DNA from: Litorivita sp050633545
GTDB taxonomy: Bacteria > Pseudomonadota > Alphaproteobacteria > Rhodobacterales > Rhodobacteraceae
Assembly: GCA_050633545.1 (NCBI GenBank)
Contig: JBOEGS010000008.1
Location: 146,177-210,176 of the forward strand
Length of the DNA: 64,000 bases
Direction: 5' to 3'
Shown: one piece after another, positions 32,610-41,639 of the stretch
Layout: each line of letters opens with the position of its first letter
Position numbering within the stretch: the stretch's first letter is position 1
Program-made: the position numbers and the translations under genes
The notes under the pieces: generated by a model
What the model was told of the DNA's origin: nothing
Databases searched by the model: none
What the model saw: the letters and a program-made list of their open reading frames with translations, nothing else

Positions 32610-33905
32610 ATGCCATTCGAACAGACCCCCCTGCGCCGCCGCATCGCAATTATCGGCGCAGGGATCAGCGGCATGGGAGCGGCATACCGGCTTTCAAAGC
32701 GCCACGACGTCACCTTGATAGAGGCCGAACCGCGCCTTGGCGGCCATGCGCGCACCAAACTTGCCGGACGCAATGGCGACCAACCCGTCGACACCGGATT
32801 CATCGTGTTCAACTATGCCAATTACCCCAATATGGCGCAGCTTATTGCCGAGCTGGACGTGCCGGTATGCGAGAGCCGTATGAGCTTTGCTGCCTCGCTG
32901 GGTGGCGGGGCGTTCGAATACGGGCTGGACACTTTGAATGCGGTCTTCGGTCAGCGGTCAAATACGGTTTCTCCTCGCTTTATCAAGATGTTGCGCGATA
33001 TCACACGGTTCAATGCGCAGGCACTCAATGCCACCGGCGACCCCGATATGACGGTGGGCGATCTGATCGCCAAACTGGGGCTCGGGGCATGGTTTCGCGA
33101 CCGTTATTTGCTGCCTTTGTCGGGGGCGATCTGGTCCACGCCGAAAGAGAAAATTCTCGACTTTCCCGCCGCTGCCATGGTGCAATTCTTTGAAAATCAT
33201 GCGCTTTTGCATCACAGCGGCCAACACCAATGGTATACCGTCCAAGGCGGCAGCATCGAATATGTCCGCCGTCTCGAGGCCGCTTTGACCGCCCGCGGCG
33301 CCTGCCTGCGCCTCGGCGCGCCGGTGAGCGGCGTGCGCCGCCACGCAGGCGGCGTCGAGGTGCGTCTCAAGGGTGGCGACTGGGAAGGCTTCGACGAGGT
33401 GATCTTTGCCACCCATGCCGACGATAGCCTTAATTTATTGAGCGATCCGAGCCCCGAAGAACGCGCGGCCCTGGGCCAGATCCGCTATCAACCCAATGAT
33501 ATTGTGCTTCATGCCGACGCCAGCGTCATGCCCAAACGGCGCCGCGTCTGGTCGGCGTGGAACTACACCGAAGCGCCCCAACGCCGCAGCGGGCAGATCG
33601 ATCTGACCTATTGGATGAATGCCCTGCAACCGATCCCGCAGGACGATCCGATGTTCGTCACCCTCAACAGTCAGCGCCCGATCCGCGAGGAGTTGATCTA
33701 TGACAGGGTCACCCTGCGCCATCCGGTTTATGATGGTGCCATGTTCGCGGGGCAAAAAGCCGTAAGGCATTTGAATGGTTCGAAAAATACATGGTTCTGC
33801 GGCGCGTGGATGCACCATGGGTTCCATGAGGACGGGTTGACCAGCGGGCTTGACATCGCCGATCAGATCGAAGCGCGCCTGCCGCTGCCGTTGGCCGCAG
33901 AGTGA
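32610..33905 (+). CDS. FAD-dependent amine-oxidase-type flavoprotein
   Basis: 431 residues. The FAD motif IAIIGAGISGMGAAYRLSKR is at the N-terminus, followed by RLGGHARTK and the C-terminal FAD contact NTWFCGAWMHHGFHEDGL. The family (NAD/FAD-binding protein, amine-oxidase/desaturase-like) is regularly found beside RpoE-ChrR pairs with DUF1365; a flavin desaturase called UfaD, which works on fatty acids in the furan fatty acid pathway of Rhodobacter sphaeroides, is the kind of protein I would compare it with. That is inference. ATG 32610 has AAGGA upstream, preferred to the TTG six bases earlier. Heads the predicted RpoE-controlled operon. Confidence 0.85.
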   Translation: MPFEQTPLRRRIAIIGAGISGMGAAYRLSKRHDVTLIEAEPRLGGHARTKLAGRNGDQPVDTGFIVFNYANYPNMAQLIAELDVPVCESRMSFAASLGGGAFEYGLDTLNAVFGQRSNTVSPRFIKMLRDITRFNAQALNATGDPDMTVGDLIAKLGLGAWFRDRYLLPLSGAIWSTPKEKILDFPAAAMVQFFENHALLHHSGQHQWYTVQGGSIEYVRRLEAALTARGACLRLGAPVSGVRRHAGGVEVRLKGGDWEGFDEVIFATHADDSLNLLSDPSPEERAALGQIRYQPNDIVLHADASVMPKRRRVWSAWNYTEAPQRRSGQIDLTYWMNALQPIPQDDPMFVTLNSQRPIREELIYDRVTLRHPVYDGAMFAGQKAVRHLNGSKNTWFCGAWMHHGFHEDGLTSGLDIADQIEARLPLPLAAE

Positions 33906-34693
33906 AACCGCAAAGCGAGGCGCAGATGGGCCGGATTGACCATATCGCAGGCCACACATGGCACGGGCGCAAGGGCGCGGTGGACAATAAATTCCGCTAT
34001 GGCGTGGACTATGTGCTCTTGGACGCCGAGGCCGAGGTCAAAGCGCCACGGCTTTTCGCGCGCAACCGCCGCGCGCTGGTCTCGCTGTATGACCGCGACC
34101 ACGGCGGTGCGCCCAAGCGCGGTCGCGGCGCGGCATGGGTGCGCGAGGTCTTGGCGCGCGAGGGTCTGCAAGCCCCTGAACGTATTGAGATTTTGGCGCA
34201 GCCGCGGGTGTTGGGGCATGTGTTCAATCCCGTCTCTTTCTGGCTGTGCTCTGACGGGGCGGGGGCGCTGCGCGCGGTGATCGCGGAGGTGACAAATACC
34301 TTTGGCGACCGGCACAGCTACCTTTGCGCGCATGCGGACGGCAGCGCCATCACCGCGCAAACACCGCTCATGGCGCAAAAGCTGTTGCATGTCTCGCCGT
34401 TTCAGCCGCAAAGCGGCAGCTATAGCTTCCGCTTTGACATCCGTCCCGATCACATCGGCATCCTGATCGATTACACCCGCGGCAATGATGCGGCGGCGGG
34501 CGGGGTGACGGCGACGCTGACCGGACCGCGCAAGCCTTTGACGACGATGGGGATTTTGAGGATGCTCTTGCGCCGCCCCTTCGGCTCGCGCCGCGTGCAG
34601 GCGCTTATTTTCTGGCAGGCATTGAAACTCAAATTCAAGGGCGCACGTTATCGTAGCAGACCCGCGCCGCCCGCGCGCGAATTGAGCCGTTGA
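33902..34693 (+). CDS. DUF1365 family protein
   Basis: Up to 263 residues of the DUF1365 family. Visible family features: NKFRYGVDYVLLD, ILAQPRVLGHVFNPVSFWLC, AVIAEVTNTFGDRHSYLC and KLLHVSPFQPQSGSYSFRFD. The biochemical function is not established; the family travels with FAD flavoproteins and SAM-dependent fatty-acid methyltransferases in stress operons. GTG at 33902 overlaps the preceding stop (GTGA); ATG at 33926, with GAGG upstream, is an alternative. Confidence 0.88.
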   Translation: MKPQSEAQMGRIDHIAGHTWHGRKGAVDNKFRYGVDYVLLDAEAEVKAPRLFARNRRALVSLYDRDHGGAPKRGRGAAWVREVLAREGLQAPERIEILAQPRVLGHVFNPVSFWLCSDGAGALRAVIAEVTNTFGDRHSYLCAHADGSAITAQTPLMAQKLLHVSPFQPQSGSYSFRFDIRPDHIGILIDYTRGNDAAAGGVTATLTGPRKPLTTMGILRMLLRRPFGSRRVQALIFWQALKLKFKGARYRSRPAPPARELSR

Positions 34694-34709
34694 TGCGAAA
34701 GGACCGCCC

Positions 34710-35471
34710 ATGAACGACCACGCCACATCCGACAAATCCGACGCCGGTTGGGCGTCCAAACGCTATTGGCTGATCGGGGCGAGCGAGGGGCTTGGCGCCG
34801 CTTTGGCCCATCACCTGAGCCGCGCGGGGGTCGAGCTTGTGCTGTCGGCGCGCAGCGAGGATGCCCTGCAAGAGCTGGCCGCAAAGCTGCCCGGTAAGGC
34901 CGAGGTGCAGGTGCTTGATGTCACCGATCTGGCCTCCGTCACCGCCGCACATCAGGCCGTCGGCGAGGTGGACGGGGTGGTCTATCTGGCCGGTGCTTAT
35001 TGGCCGATGAGCACGGGCGAATGGGACGCGGAGAAATCCGCGATCATGGCCGATGTGAACCTTGGCGGCGCGCTGCGCTGTTTGGGAACCATCGTTCCGC
35101 CGATGGTGGCGCGCGGCCACGGGCATGTGGTGGTGACCGGATCGCTGAGCGGTTTTCGCGGTCTTCCCGGATCGATTGGTTATACGGCCTCCAAGGCGGG
35201 GATCATGTCCTTGGCCGAATGTATGAAGGCCGATTTGCGCGGCACGGGGGTCAAGGTGCAACTGGCCAACCCGGGTTTCATTCGCACCCGTTTGACCGAC
35301 AAGAATGATTTCAAAATGCCGCAGATTATGGAGCCCGAGGCCGCCGCGCGCGAGATCTTTGAACTGATGTGCTCGAACAGCTTTGCCAAGAGCTTCCCCG
35401 CCCCCTTTGCATGGCTCTTTCGTTTGGCGCAATTTTTGCCCAGCGGGCTGTATTTCAGGCTCTTCTCCTGA
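34710..35471 (+). CDS. Short-chain dehydrogenase/reductase
   Basis: 253 residues. The cofactor loop is LIGASEGLGAALAHHLS (a TGxxxGxG variant reading GASEGLG), the Ser is in VVTGSLSGFRG and the catalytic YxxxK in YTASKAGIMS. The C-terminal region (FAWLFRLAQFLPSGLYFRLFS) is hydrophobic, suggesting membrane association or lipid substrates. Located 16 bases after the DUF1365 gene and probably part of the same RpoE-driven transcript. Confidence 0.9.
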   Translation: MNDHATSDKSDAGWASKRYWLIGASEGLGAALAHHLSRAGVELVLSARSEDALQELAAKLPGKAEVQVLDVTDLASVTAAHQAVGEVDGVVYLAGAYWPMSTGEWDAEKSAIMADVNLGGALRCLGTIVPPMVARGHGHVVVTGSLSGFRGLPGSIGYTASKAGIMSLAECMKADLRGTGVKVQLANPGFIRTRLTDKNDFKMPQIMEPEAAAREIFELMCSNSFAKSFPAPFAWLFRLAQFLPSGLYFRLFS

Positions 35472-35556
35472 CCCGCGCGCATTTGCGCAGGATCAAAGAC
35501 CGCACCGCCTACGTGCTCCAAGATGGGGCCGACCCAAGCGCGAAAGGACGGTCGAT

Positions 35557-35880
35557 ATGTTGGAAATTTCGGTTAGAAAAGTCGCACAAGTGGCACTCAT
35601 GGCGCGCGAGCTTGGCCGCGCCGAGGGCGAGTTGCGCGGCTTCATCGACACGCTCACCGAGGAGGAGGCGACAAGCCTCGTCGCGGTGATGTGGATCGGG
35701 CGCGACAGTTTCTCTGCGGACGAGTTGGAAGAGGCTATCGCCACCGCCGCCAATGAGGCCACCACCCCCGCCAGCGAATATCTCATCGGCACGCCGCTGT
35801 TGGCGGATCATCTGGAGGCGGGGCTGGAGGCGCTGGGCCTGTCGGCGTCAGAGGAAGAAGACGATCTGATGCGGCCCTGA
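35557..35880 (+). CDS. DUF3775 domain protein
   Basis: 107 residues, acidic at the C-terminus (ASEEEDDLM). The segment LTEEEATSLVAVMWIGRDSF with the following acidic and helical part matches the small DUF3775 family; no activity is known. AAAGGA precedes the ATG. It follows the SDR gene by about 85 bases in the same direction and may share its transcript. Confidence 0.75.
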   Translation: MLEISVRKVAQVALMARELGRAEGELRGFIDTLTEEEATSLVAVMWIGRDSFSADELEEAIATAANEATTPASEYLIGTPLLADHLEAGLEALGLSASEEEDDLMRP

Positions 35881-35895
35881 GGCGCACCGCCGCGA

Positions 35896-36966
35896 TCAAA
35901 GCGCGGCGATATGCTTTGCAAACAGCGCGTCGGCGCGTTGCCACACCGGGCCCATTGCGGGCAGGTCCAAGATCGCGGGCAAAAGCTGCGCGGCGAAATC
36001 GGCCGAGGATTCGCGCGGCAGCATCGCGGGCAGGTTATCGATCGCCATAATGTCGAGCGGCGGCTGTTGCGCAACCCGCAGCACCGGCGCCTCCCATGTG
36101 GTGGCGCGCTGGTAGAGCGGCACGGGGTTGTAATCGCTATCGGGATCGCAGGCGATATCGCCAATCGCCGTCAGCGCGCGCGGCGCGTCAAGCGCATCCG
36201 GCCCGACGAAGACCGGCGTGCCTGGACGGGCATAGATACAGTTAAAGAAAATCTCATGGGCGAGGATTTGCGGAAAAGGGCCGCCCGATGCGGTCTCTTC
36301 CATGTCCCAAAGCGTGGTGGAAAAGCCCATTGCGGCGCATAGGTCCGCAGCCCCCGTGCCAACGCGCCCTTTGGCCCCGATGACCAAGGCTTTGGGCGAT
36401 TTTTCCGCTGCCCCTGCCGCGCGCAGCGCCGCCGCAAGATCGGCGTTCATCGCTTCCTTGTCCGCATAGCTGCGCGCGGGCGGGCAGATCGTGCCGCTTT
36501 GCTGCGCGGCCCATGCGCGCAAGGTGACCGCCGCCCCCGCATAGCCCGCCCAATAGCCAAAGGCCGCGATCCGCCGCCGGTTTTCATCCGTCAGATACTC
36601 CAGATCAAGCAGCGTGCCGCCACCGGCGCGAAACCGCTCCAACAGCACGCGGCCGGAGTGTTGCCCCTTATAGGCATGGCCGAACATGATGTGGCGATGG
36701 GGCAGGGGCGTGCCATCATCGGGCAATTCCTTGAGGCCGAAAATCACCGCATCGTGCGGGGCGCCCCGCCAACTGCCCTCGGGCGCGATGCCCGCTCCGG
36801 CGCTGCGGTAGCCCTCTATTTCTATGGCGCGCTGGCGGCTTTGCTCGACCGTCACGCGCAGCCCCGCCGCGATCAATTGCGCCGCCCCCTCGGGCGTCAG
36901 CCCCGTGCGGGCCTCGTCGGAGCGGGATTCGGCGCGCAGCCACAGGTGCAAGGCAGGAGAGGTCAT
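35896..36966 (-). CDS. Saccharopine dehydrogenase (L-lysine-forming) family protein
   Basis: 356 residues of the alanine dehydrogenase/transhydrogenase-like superfamily, LYS1 type. The N-terminal substrate domain has WLRAESRSDEARTGLTPEGA with the conserved Arg/Lys/Glu set, then KELPDDGTPLPHRHIMFGHA and YKGQHSG. The Rossmann loop is VIGAKGRVGTGAADL. It may interconvert saccharopine with lysine and 2-oxoglutarate; in bacteria related enzymes also act on other amino acid adducts. Divergent from the amidohydrolase gene at 37171. Confidence 0.86.
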   Translation of the reverse strand: MTSPALHLWLRAESRSDEARTGLTPEGAAQLIAAGLRVTVEQSRQRAIEIEGYRSAGAGIAPEGSWRGAPHDAVIFGLKELPDDGTPLPHRHIMFGHAYKGQHSGRVLLERFRAGGGTLLDLEYLTDENRRRIAAFGYWAGYAGAAVTLRAWAAQQSGTICPPARSYADKEAMNADLAAALRAAGAAEKSPKALVIGAKGRVGTGAADLCAAMGFSTTLWDMEETASGGPFPQILAHEIFFNCIYARPGTPVFVGPDALDAPRALTAIGDIACDPDSDYNPVPLYQRATTWEAPVLRVAQQPPLDIMAIDNLPAMLPRESSADFAAQLLPAILDLPAMGPVWQRADALFAKHIAAL

Positions 36967-37170
36967 GGAACGGCCCTTTGAAGGTGCAATATGGGACCGG
37001 CGCAGGGGCCGGATTGGTTGGACCGCAATCTACGGTCTCGGGGCGCAATGCTCCATCCCCGTAAAAGCCGCAATAGGGGCGTGGGTGCGGCGAGTATTTA
37101 TCATGATAAATTGACACTGCGCCAAAGCCGCGCCACAGTCAGGCAAAACCGCGCGCCCAAAGGATGCCCC

Positions 37171-38403
37171 ATGATTCCCGTAAATCCCGCCCGTTTTCTC
37201 GCCGATCTGCATGACTTGCGCGCCATCGGGGCCTCGGGCATCGGCAAGGGCGTCGTGCGTCCCGCCTTTAGCCGCGCGGATATCGAGGCGCGGCAATGGC
37301 TCGGCACGCGAATGGCGCAGGCGGGGCTGTCGGTGGAGATTGATCCGGTCGGCTCGGTCTGGGGGCTGGCGCAGGCGGAAAAATCCCTGCTCATCGGCTC
37401 GCATAGCGACACCCAACCCGAGGGCGGATGGCTTGACGGGGCGCTGGGCGTGATCGCGGGGCTGGAGATTGCGCGCGCCAGTATCGAGGCGGGCGGGCCG
37501 CCCGTATCGGCGGTGAGTTTTCAAGACGAAGAAGGCCGCTTCGGCGTCACCACAGGCAGCACCATCTGGTCGGGCGGCTTGTCGCTGGAGACGGCGGATG
37601 ACTTGACCGATCGCGACGCGATCAGCTTTGCGCAGGCGCGCGGCGCCATGGCGCATCTGGTGACGGGACCATTTGTCGATCCGGCGCGGTTCAACGGCTT
37701 TTTGGAGATGCATATCGAACAAGGCCCTTGGCTGGATCAGGCGGGCGAGGCCGCCGCCGTGGTCAGCGATATCGTCGGCATCCGCGATATGCGCATCACC
37801 TTTGAGGGCCAACAAAACCACGCGGGCACCACGCCGATGCACCTGCGCCGCGACGCCTTCCAAGCGCTGGGCGCCTTTAACGCGCGCCTCAAAGAGCGGC
37901 TGCGCAATGTGGTCACGCCGCAAACGGTTTGGACCATCGGCCATGTGAACCTGAGCCCCAATGCCCATTCCGTCGTGCCCGGAAAAGCGGTGTTTTCGAT
38001 GCAGTGGCGCGATGGGGATGCGGCGCGTCTGGCGCGGATGGAAGAGATCATCCGCGAGACCGCAAGCGACATCGCGCAAGAGCATGGCATGGGCTTGGGC
38101 TATTCGTCGATGCTGGGCCTTGAGCCGGTGCCCATGGACGCGTCGATGCGCGCGGCGCTCGAAGCGGCGGCCACCGAACATGCGGCGGGGCGCTGGCGCA
38201 ATTTGCAATCGGGCGCTCTGCATGATGCGGCAAACCTGTCGCGGCTCATGCCGGTGGGGATGTTGTTTGTGCCGTCAATCGACGGGATTTCCCATGCCTT
38301 CGAGGAGGACACCCACGAAGAGGATCTCACGCGCGGGCTGCATATCCTTGCAGGCGCGGCGTCGCGGATCGCGCCGCAGGGCGGTCAGGCCGCGCGGTCA
38401 TAA
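37171..38403 (+). CDS. M20-family Zn amidohydrolase (allantoate/N-carbamoyl amino acid)
   Basis: 410 residues. Metal-binding residues are visible: His in LLIGSHSDTQPEGGWLDGAL with the bridging Asp, Glu-Glu in FQDEEGRFG, His in LEMHIEQGPWLD, and a C-terminal His in GISHAFEEDTHEED. The family includes allantoate amidohydrolase, N-carbamoyl-L-amino-acid hydrolase and ureidoglycolate-type enzymes; the exact substrate cannot be decided. With puuD at 25645, allantoate breakdown is a reasonable guess. AAAGGATG precedes ATG 37171. Its 3' end overlaps the convergent WGR gene by 19 bases. Confidence 0.88.
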   Translation: MIPVNPARFLADLHDLRAIGASGIGKGVVRPAFSRADIEARQWLGTRMAQAGLSVEIDPVGSVWGLAQAEKSLLIGSHSDTQPEGGWLDGALGVIAGLEIARASIEAGGPPVSAVSFQDEEGRFGVTTGSTIWSGGLSLETADDLTDRDAISFAQARGAMAHLVTGPFVDPARFNGFLEMHIEQGPWLDQAGEAAAVVSDIVGIRDMRITFEGQQNHAGTTPMHLRRDAFQALGAFNARLKERLRNVVTPQTVWTIGHVNLSPNAHSVVPGKAVFSMQWRDGDAARLARMEEIIRETASDIAQEHGMGLGYSSMLGLEPVPMDASMRAALEAAATEHAAGRWRNLQSGALHDAANLSRLMPVGMLFVPSIDGISHAFEEDTHEEDLTRGLHILAGAASRIAPQGGQAARS

Positions 38404-38615
38404 CCGCGGCGCAGCGCGTTTTCGCGCCAACGGTCGGCGGCTTCGCTGGCGTGGCGCAGATTGGCGAATATCGCCACTTCCATCCGGCCCCTGCCACCCT
38501 TGCACCCCCATTCGCGCAGCACCGAGACCTCTTCAAACAGGTTGAACGCGATCTCGACGCGGTAGTAGCGCGCCGGACCTTTGGACGGTGTGTGATACAT
38601 GAGGCAGCATGTCAT
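38385..38615 (-). CDS. Small WGR-domain protein
   Basis: 76 residues. The signature VLREWGCKGGRGRMEV followed by FANLRHASEAADRWR is a WGR domain, a small nucleic-acid- or protein-contacting module found alone in bacteria and next to ligase/PARP domains elsewhere. ATG 38615 is preferred because GGGG lies before it; an in-frame ATG at 38600 is possible. It overlaps the convergent amidohydrolase 3' end. Function is not known. Confidence 0.75.
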   Translation of the reverse strand: MTCCLMYHTPSKGPARYYRVEIAFNLFEEVSVLREWGCKGGRGRMEVAIFANLRHASEAADRWRENALRRGYDRAA

Positions 38616-38703
38616 GCCCCGAATCGTAGCGCCGCGCGATTCGCGGATCAAGAGCGCACAGCGCGGCCTTCCGCAAGGTGAGCACCAAGAAGATCCACCC
38701 GCC

Positions 38704-39411
38704 TCAGCCCCAATCCACACCGCCCAAAAAGATATAGCCCGCGCCATAAATGGTTTTGATCAACTGCGGGTTCTTGGGGTCTTCGCGCAGCTTGGTGCGC
38801 AGCCGCGAGATGCGCACATCCATCGCCCGATCAAAGCTTTCGCCCGCTGCGCCGCCAAGGCTTTCTTGCATCATCACGCGGCTGATCAACCGTTTGGGCC
38901 GCTCTAAAAAGAGCCGCAAAACCTCACCCTCGGCATGGGAAAACGGCGTCTGCTCCCCCGCCGCATCGGTGAGCAGATAGCGGTCGAAGGAGGCGGTCCA
39001 ACCGGAAAACTGCGCGACCTGCCCGCTTTGCTCGGCCGGTTTGCTGGCGCGCAGACGGGCGCGCACGCGGGCCACGACTTCGGCGGGATCGAAGGGTTTG
39101 GTGATATAGTCATCCGCCCCCAGTTCCAGCCCCGTCACGCGGTCCTGAACCTGTGCGCGGCCCGAAATGATGATGACGCTCGCCCCTTGCTCCAGCGCGA
39201 GCCGGTGTACAAGGCCCAGCCCGTCGCGGTCGGGCAGCGACAGATCGACAAGGCATAAATCGGGCACGGTGCGCTGAAGCGCCGCCTCGAATTCGGTCGC
39301 GCGGCCAAAGGCCATGGTGCGATAGCCCGCTTCTTCGAGCGCGGCGGTGAGCATGGCGCGGATCGCGGGTTCATCGTCCAAAATGGTGACGAGAGGGGCG
39401 GTTTTGGTCAT
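38704..39411 (-). CDS. OmpR-type response regulator
   Basis: 235 residues. Receiver domain: acidic pair TILDDEPAI, phosphoacceptor Asp in LCLVDLSLPDRDGL, Thr/Ser region IIISGRA and the Lys of YITKPFDPAEV. The winged-helix output domain (about 135-230) ends RISRLRTKLREDPKNPQLIKT-type sequence. Its start overlaps the sensor kinase stop by four bases. Regulated genes are not apparent. Confidence 0.93.
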   Translation of the reverse strand: MTKTAPLVTILDDEPAIRAMLTAALEEAGYRTMAFGRATEFEAALQRTVPDLCLVDLSLPDRDGLGLVHRLALEQGASVIIISGRAQVQDRVTGLELGADDYITKPFDPAEVVARVRARLRASKPAEQSGQVAQFSGWTASFDRYLLTDAAGEQTPFSHAEGEVLRLFLERPKRLISRVMMQESLGGAAGESFDRAMDVRISRLRTKLREDPKNPQLIKTIYGAGYIFLGGVDWG

Positions 39412-41390
39412 GGGGCCTCGCGGTCAAAACGGGATGCAGGCGCGGTGGGCGCGGTTTGGCGCAGGTCCAGAAAACCGGCAAGCTGCTCTGCGGAAAAGGG
39501 TTTTTGCAGCACCGGCACGCGGGCGATGGCGCGCTGGTGGTCGGGATGTTCGGGCGGCAGCGAGGTCATCAAGTAGCATGGCGGCGCTTGCGGCGGCAAC
39601 TGGTCCAACAGATCGTTGCCTGTGGCCCCGCCCTCAAGGGTGATATCGGAAAGGACAAAGGCGATTTGCGGCACTTCGGCAGCGATGATGCGCGCCTCTT
39701 CGGCGCTGGCAGATTCGATCACCGCATGGCCCTGATCGACCAACATGGCGCGGATCGAACGGCGCAGATCGGGGCTGTCCTCGACCAAAAGCACCAGCCC
39801 CGGCGAGGTGGGCGCAGGCGCGGGCCGCAGCGGCAGGCGCAGCGTGACCTCGCCGCCCCCGTCGGTATTGGCCAAGGCCACCCGCCCGCCCGAGAGTTTG
39901 GCCGTGTCATACACCATGGCAAGGCCAAGCCCCGACCCCTCGCCGCCCTTGGTGGTGAAAAACGGATCAAAGGCGCGCTCCAAGGCTTCGGCTGAAAAAC
40001 CGGTGCCATTGTCGCGCAGGGTGAAATCGACCCAAGTGTCGGTCACCGGCGCGGCGGTCAGAACGATGCGTCCCTGCGCGCGCCCCGGGCTGTGGCCGCG
40101 GCCGCGTCCGGCTTTGCGGATCGCATCGCGCGCGTTGAGCACAAGGTTGATCAGGCAGTCCCGCACCATTCCCGGATCGAGCATCAGCCGCGGCGCGGGG
40201 ATCAGATTGCTGATCTCCAGCGTCACGTCATCGGGCAGGGTCGAGCGCGCCAAAGTGCCAAGATCGTCGAAAAACCCCGACATATCGGTCGCCACGGGAT
40301 GCACCGCCCGCGCGCCGGTCATATCGGCAATGGAATTCAAAAGCGCCCCGCCGCGCCGCGCCGCCGAAAGCGTCGCCTCGATCAATTCGCCCGCTTGCGG
40401 CGGCAATTGCATCCGCCCGAGCCGCGCCTGCATCCCCAAAATGATGGTCAGAAGGTTGGAGAAATCATGCGCCAGACCGCTGGTCATCTGCGCCGCCATC
40501 TCGCGGCGGCGGGTTTGCTGCAAGGCGTGCCGCGTTTGCGTCTCTTCGGTGATATCCATCGACAACAGATAGACGCCGCCGTCCTCGTGATCGGGGGTGA
40601 AGGCCACGCGCAAGCGGCGCGAGGACATCACATCGGTGAATTCGAAAACCGACGCCTTGCCATGATGCGCGGCCTCCAGATGCGGGGAAATCGCCTCATA
40701 GGTGACCGCGCCGAGGGCCTGCGAGATATGCAGCCCGACAATATCGGTCGGCCGTCCGGGCATGACCACCCCGAGGCGGCGGTTGGTGTAGGTGTAGATG
40801 TCGTCGCGGTCCACATGGGCGATATGCGCGGGCATCATTTCCGCCGTCAGCCGCGAGCGCGCCTCGGCCAAGGTGAGTTGCCGCTTGGCCTCTTCGAGGG
40901 CCTGCACTGTGCTCTCCAGTTGGCGGTTCGCGGCCGAGAGTTCTTCGGCGCGGGCGATCACCTCTTCGGAGAGCGCACCGGCGCGCGCGCGCAGCAAGGC
41001 CTCTTGGCGTTTGGTGCGGGTGATGTCGGTATAGACGGTGACCCAACCGCCATCGGGCAAGGGGCTGCCCTCGATGGCCAAGGTGCGCCCGTTCGAGCGG
41101 GTGCGCTCGAAATAATGCGGCTCAAAGGCCTTTGCATCATCAATACGCACCTGCACGAAAGCCTCGACATCATCGACCTCGCCGTATTCGCCTTGCGTGA
41201 CGAGATAGCGGATCGTCTCGCCGAAATCGGCGCCTGCGCGGCACAGATCGTCGGGCAGGTCGAACATTTCCTGAAACGGGCGATTGCATTGCACGAGGCG
41301 CAAATCGCGGTCGTAGATCGACAAAGCCTGTTGGATCAGGTTCAGGCCGGCCAAGGTCATGGCTTGGGTTCTGCTGGGGCTTGTCACCAT
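39408..41390 (-). CDS. Hybrid PAS sensor histidine kinase with C-terminal receiver
   Basis: 660 residues. A PAS-type N-terminus (LNLIQQALSIYDRDLRLVQC), a second PAS (about 185-290), a coiled coil, H-box TSGLAHDFSNLLTIILGM with the phosphorylated His, catalytic domain NLVLNARDAIRKA, DNGTGFS, and GSGLGLAM, then a receiver domain with VEDSPDL and SDITLEGG. No transmembrane helix is evident, so it senses an internal signal. Translationally coupled to the OmpR-type regulator, which it may phosphorylate through a phosphorelay. Divergent from the acyl-CoA ligase gene. Confidence 0.9.
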   Translation of the reverse strand: MVTSPSRTQAMTLAGLNLIQQALSIYDRDLRLVQCNRPFQEMFDLPDDLCRAGADFGETIRYLVTQGEYGEVDDVEAFVQVRIDDAKAFEPHYFERTRSNGRTLAIEGSPLPDGGWVTVYTDITRTKRQEALLRARAGALSEEVIARAEELSAANRQLESTVQALEEAKRQLTLAEARSRLTAEMMPAHIAHVDRDDIYTYTNRRLGVVMPGRPTDIVGLHISQALGAVTYEAISPHLEAAHHGKASVFEFTDVMSSRRLRVAFTPDHEDGGVYLLSMDITEETQTRHALQQTRRREMAAQMTSGLAHDFSNLLTIILGMQARLGRMQLPPQAGELIEATLSAARRGGALLNSIADMTGARAVHPVATDMSGFFDDLGTLARSTLPDDVTLEISNLIPAPRLMLDPGMVRDCLINLVLNARDAIRKAGRGRGHSPGRAQGRIVLTAAPVTDTWVDFTLRDNGTGFSAEALERAFDPFFTTKGGEGSGLGLAMVYDTAKLSGGRVALANTDGGGEVTLRLPLRPAPAPTSPGLVLLVEDSPDLRRSIRAMLVDQGHAVIESASAEEARIIAAEVPQIAFVLSDITLEGGATGNDLLDQLPPQAPPCYLMTSLPPEHPDHQRAIARVPVLQKPFSAEQLAGFLDLRQTAPTAPASRFDREAP

Positions 41391-41639
41391 ATTTTATTCG
41401 TCTTTCTGCCCGCGTCCGGCCGGTTTGGCCGATGCGAAAAAGCGCGTTTCGCCCTTTATGGCTAACACCCTCAAGCGGCCTCGCAAAGAGCGCGCATCGG
41501 CTTGTCACAATTCGTTAGATTCGGGAAATGTTTACGAAAAAGTTGACGTAGAGTTTCAAACCCGCACCCTGAGGAGGGGAGAGAATCGCTTTTAAGGCGA
41601 TCACCAGCCGGACCATACCGGCATTTGGGAGGAGAAAAT

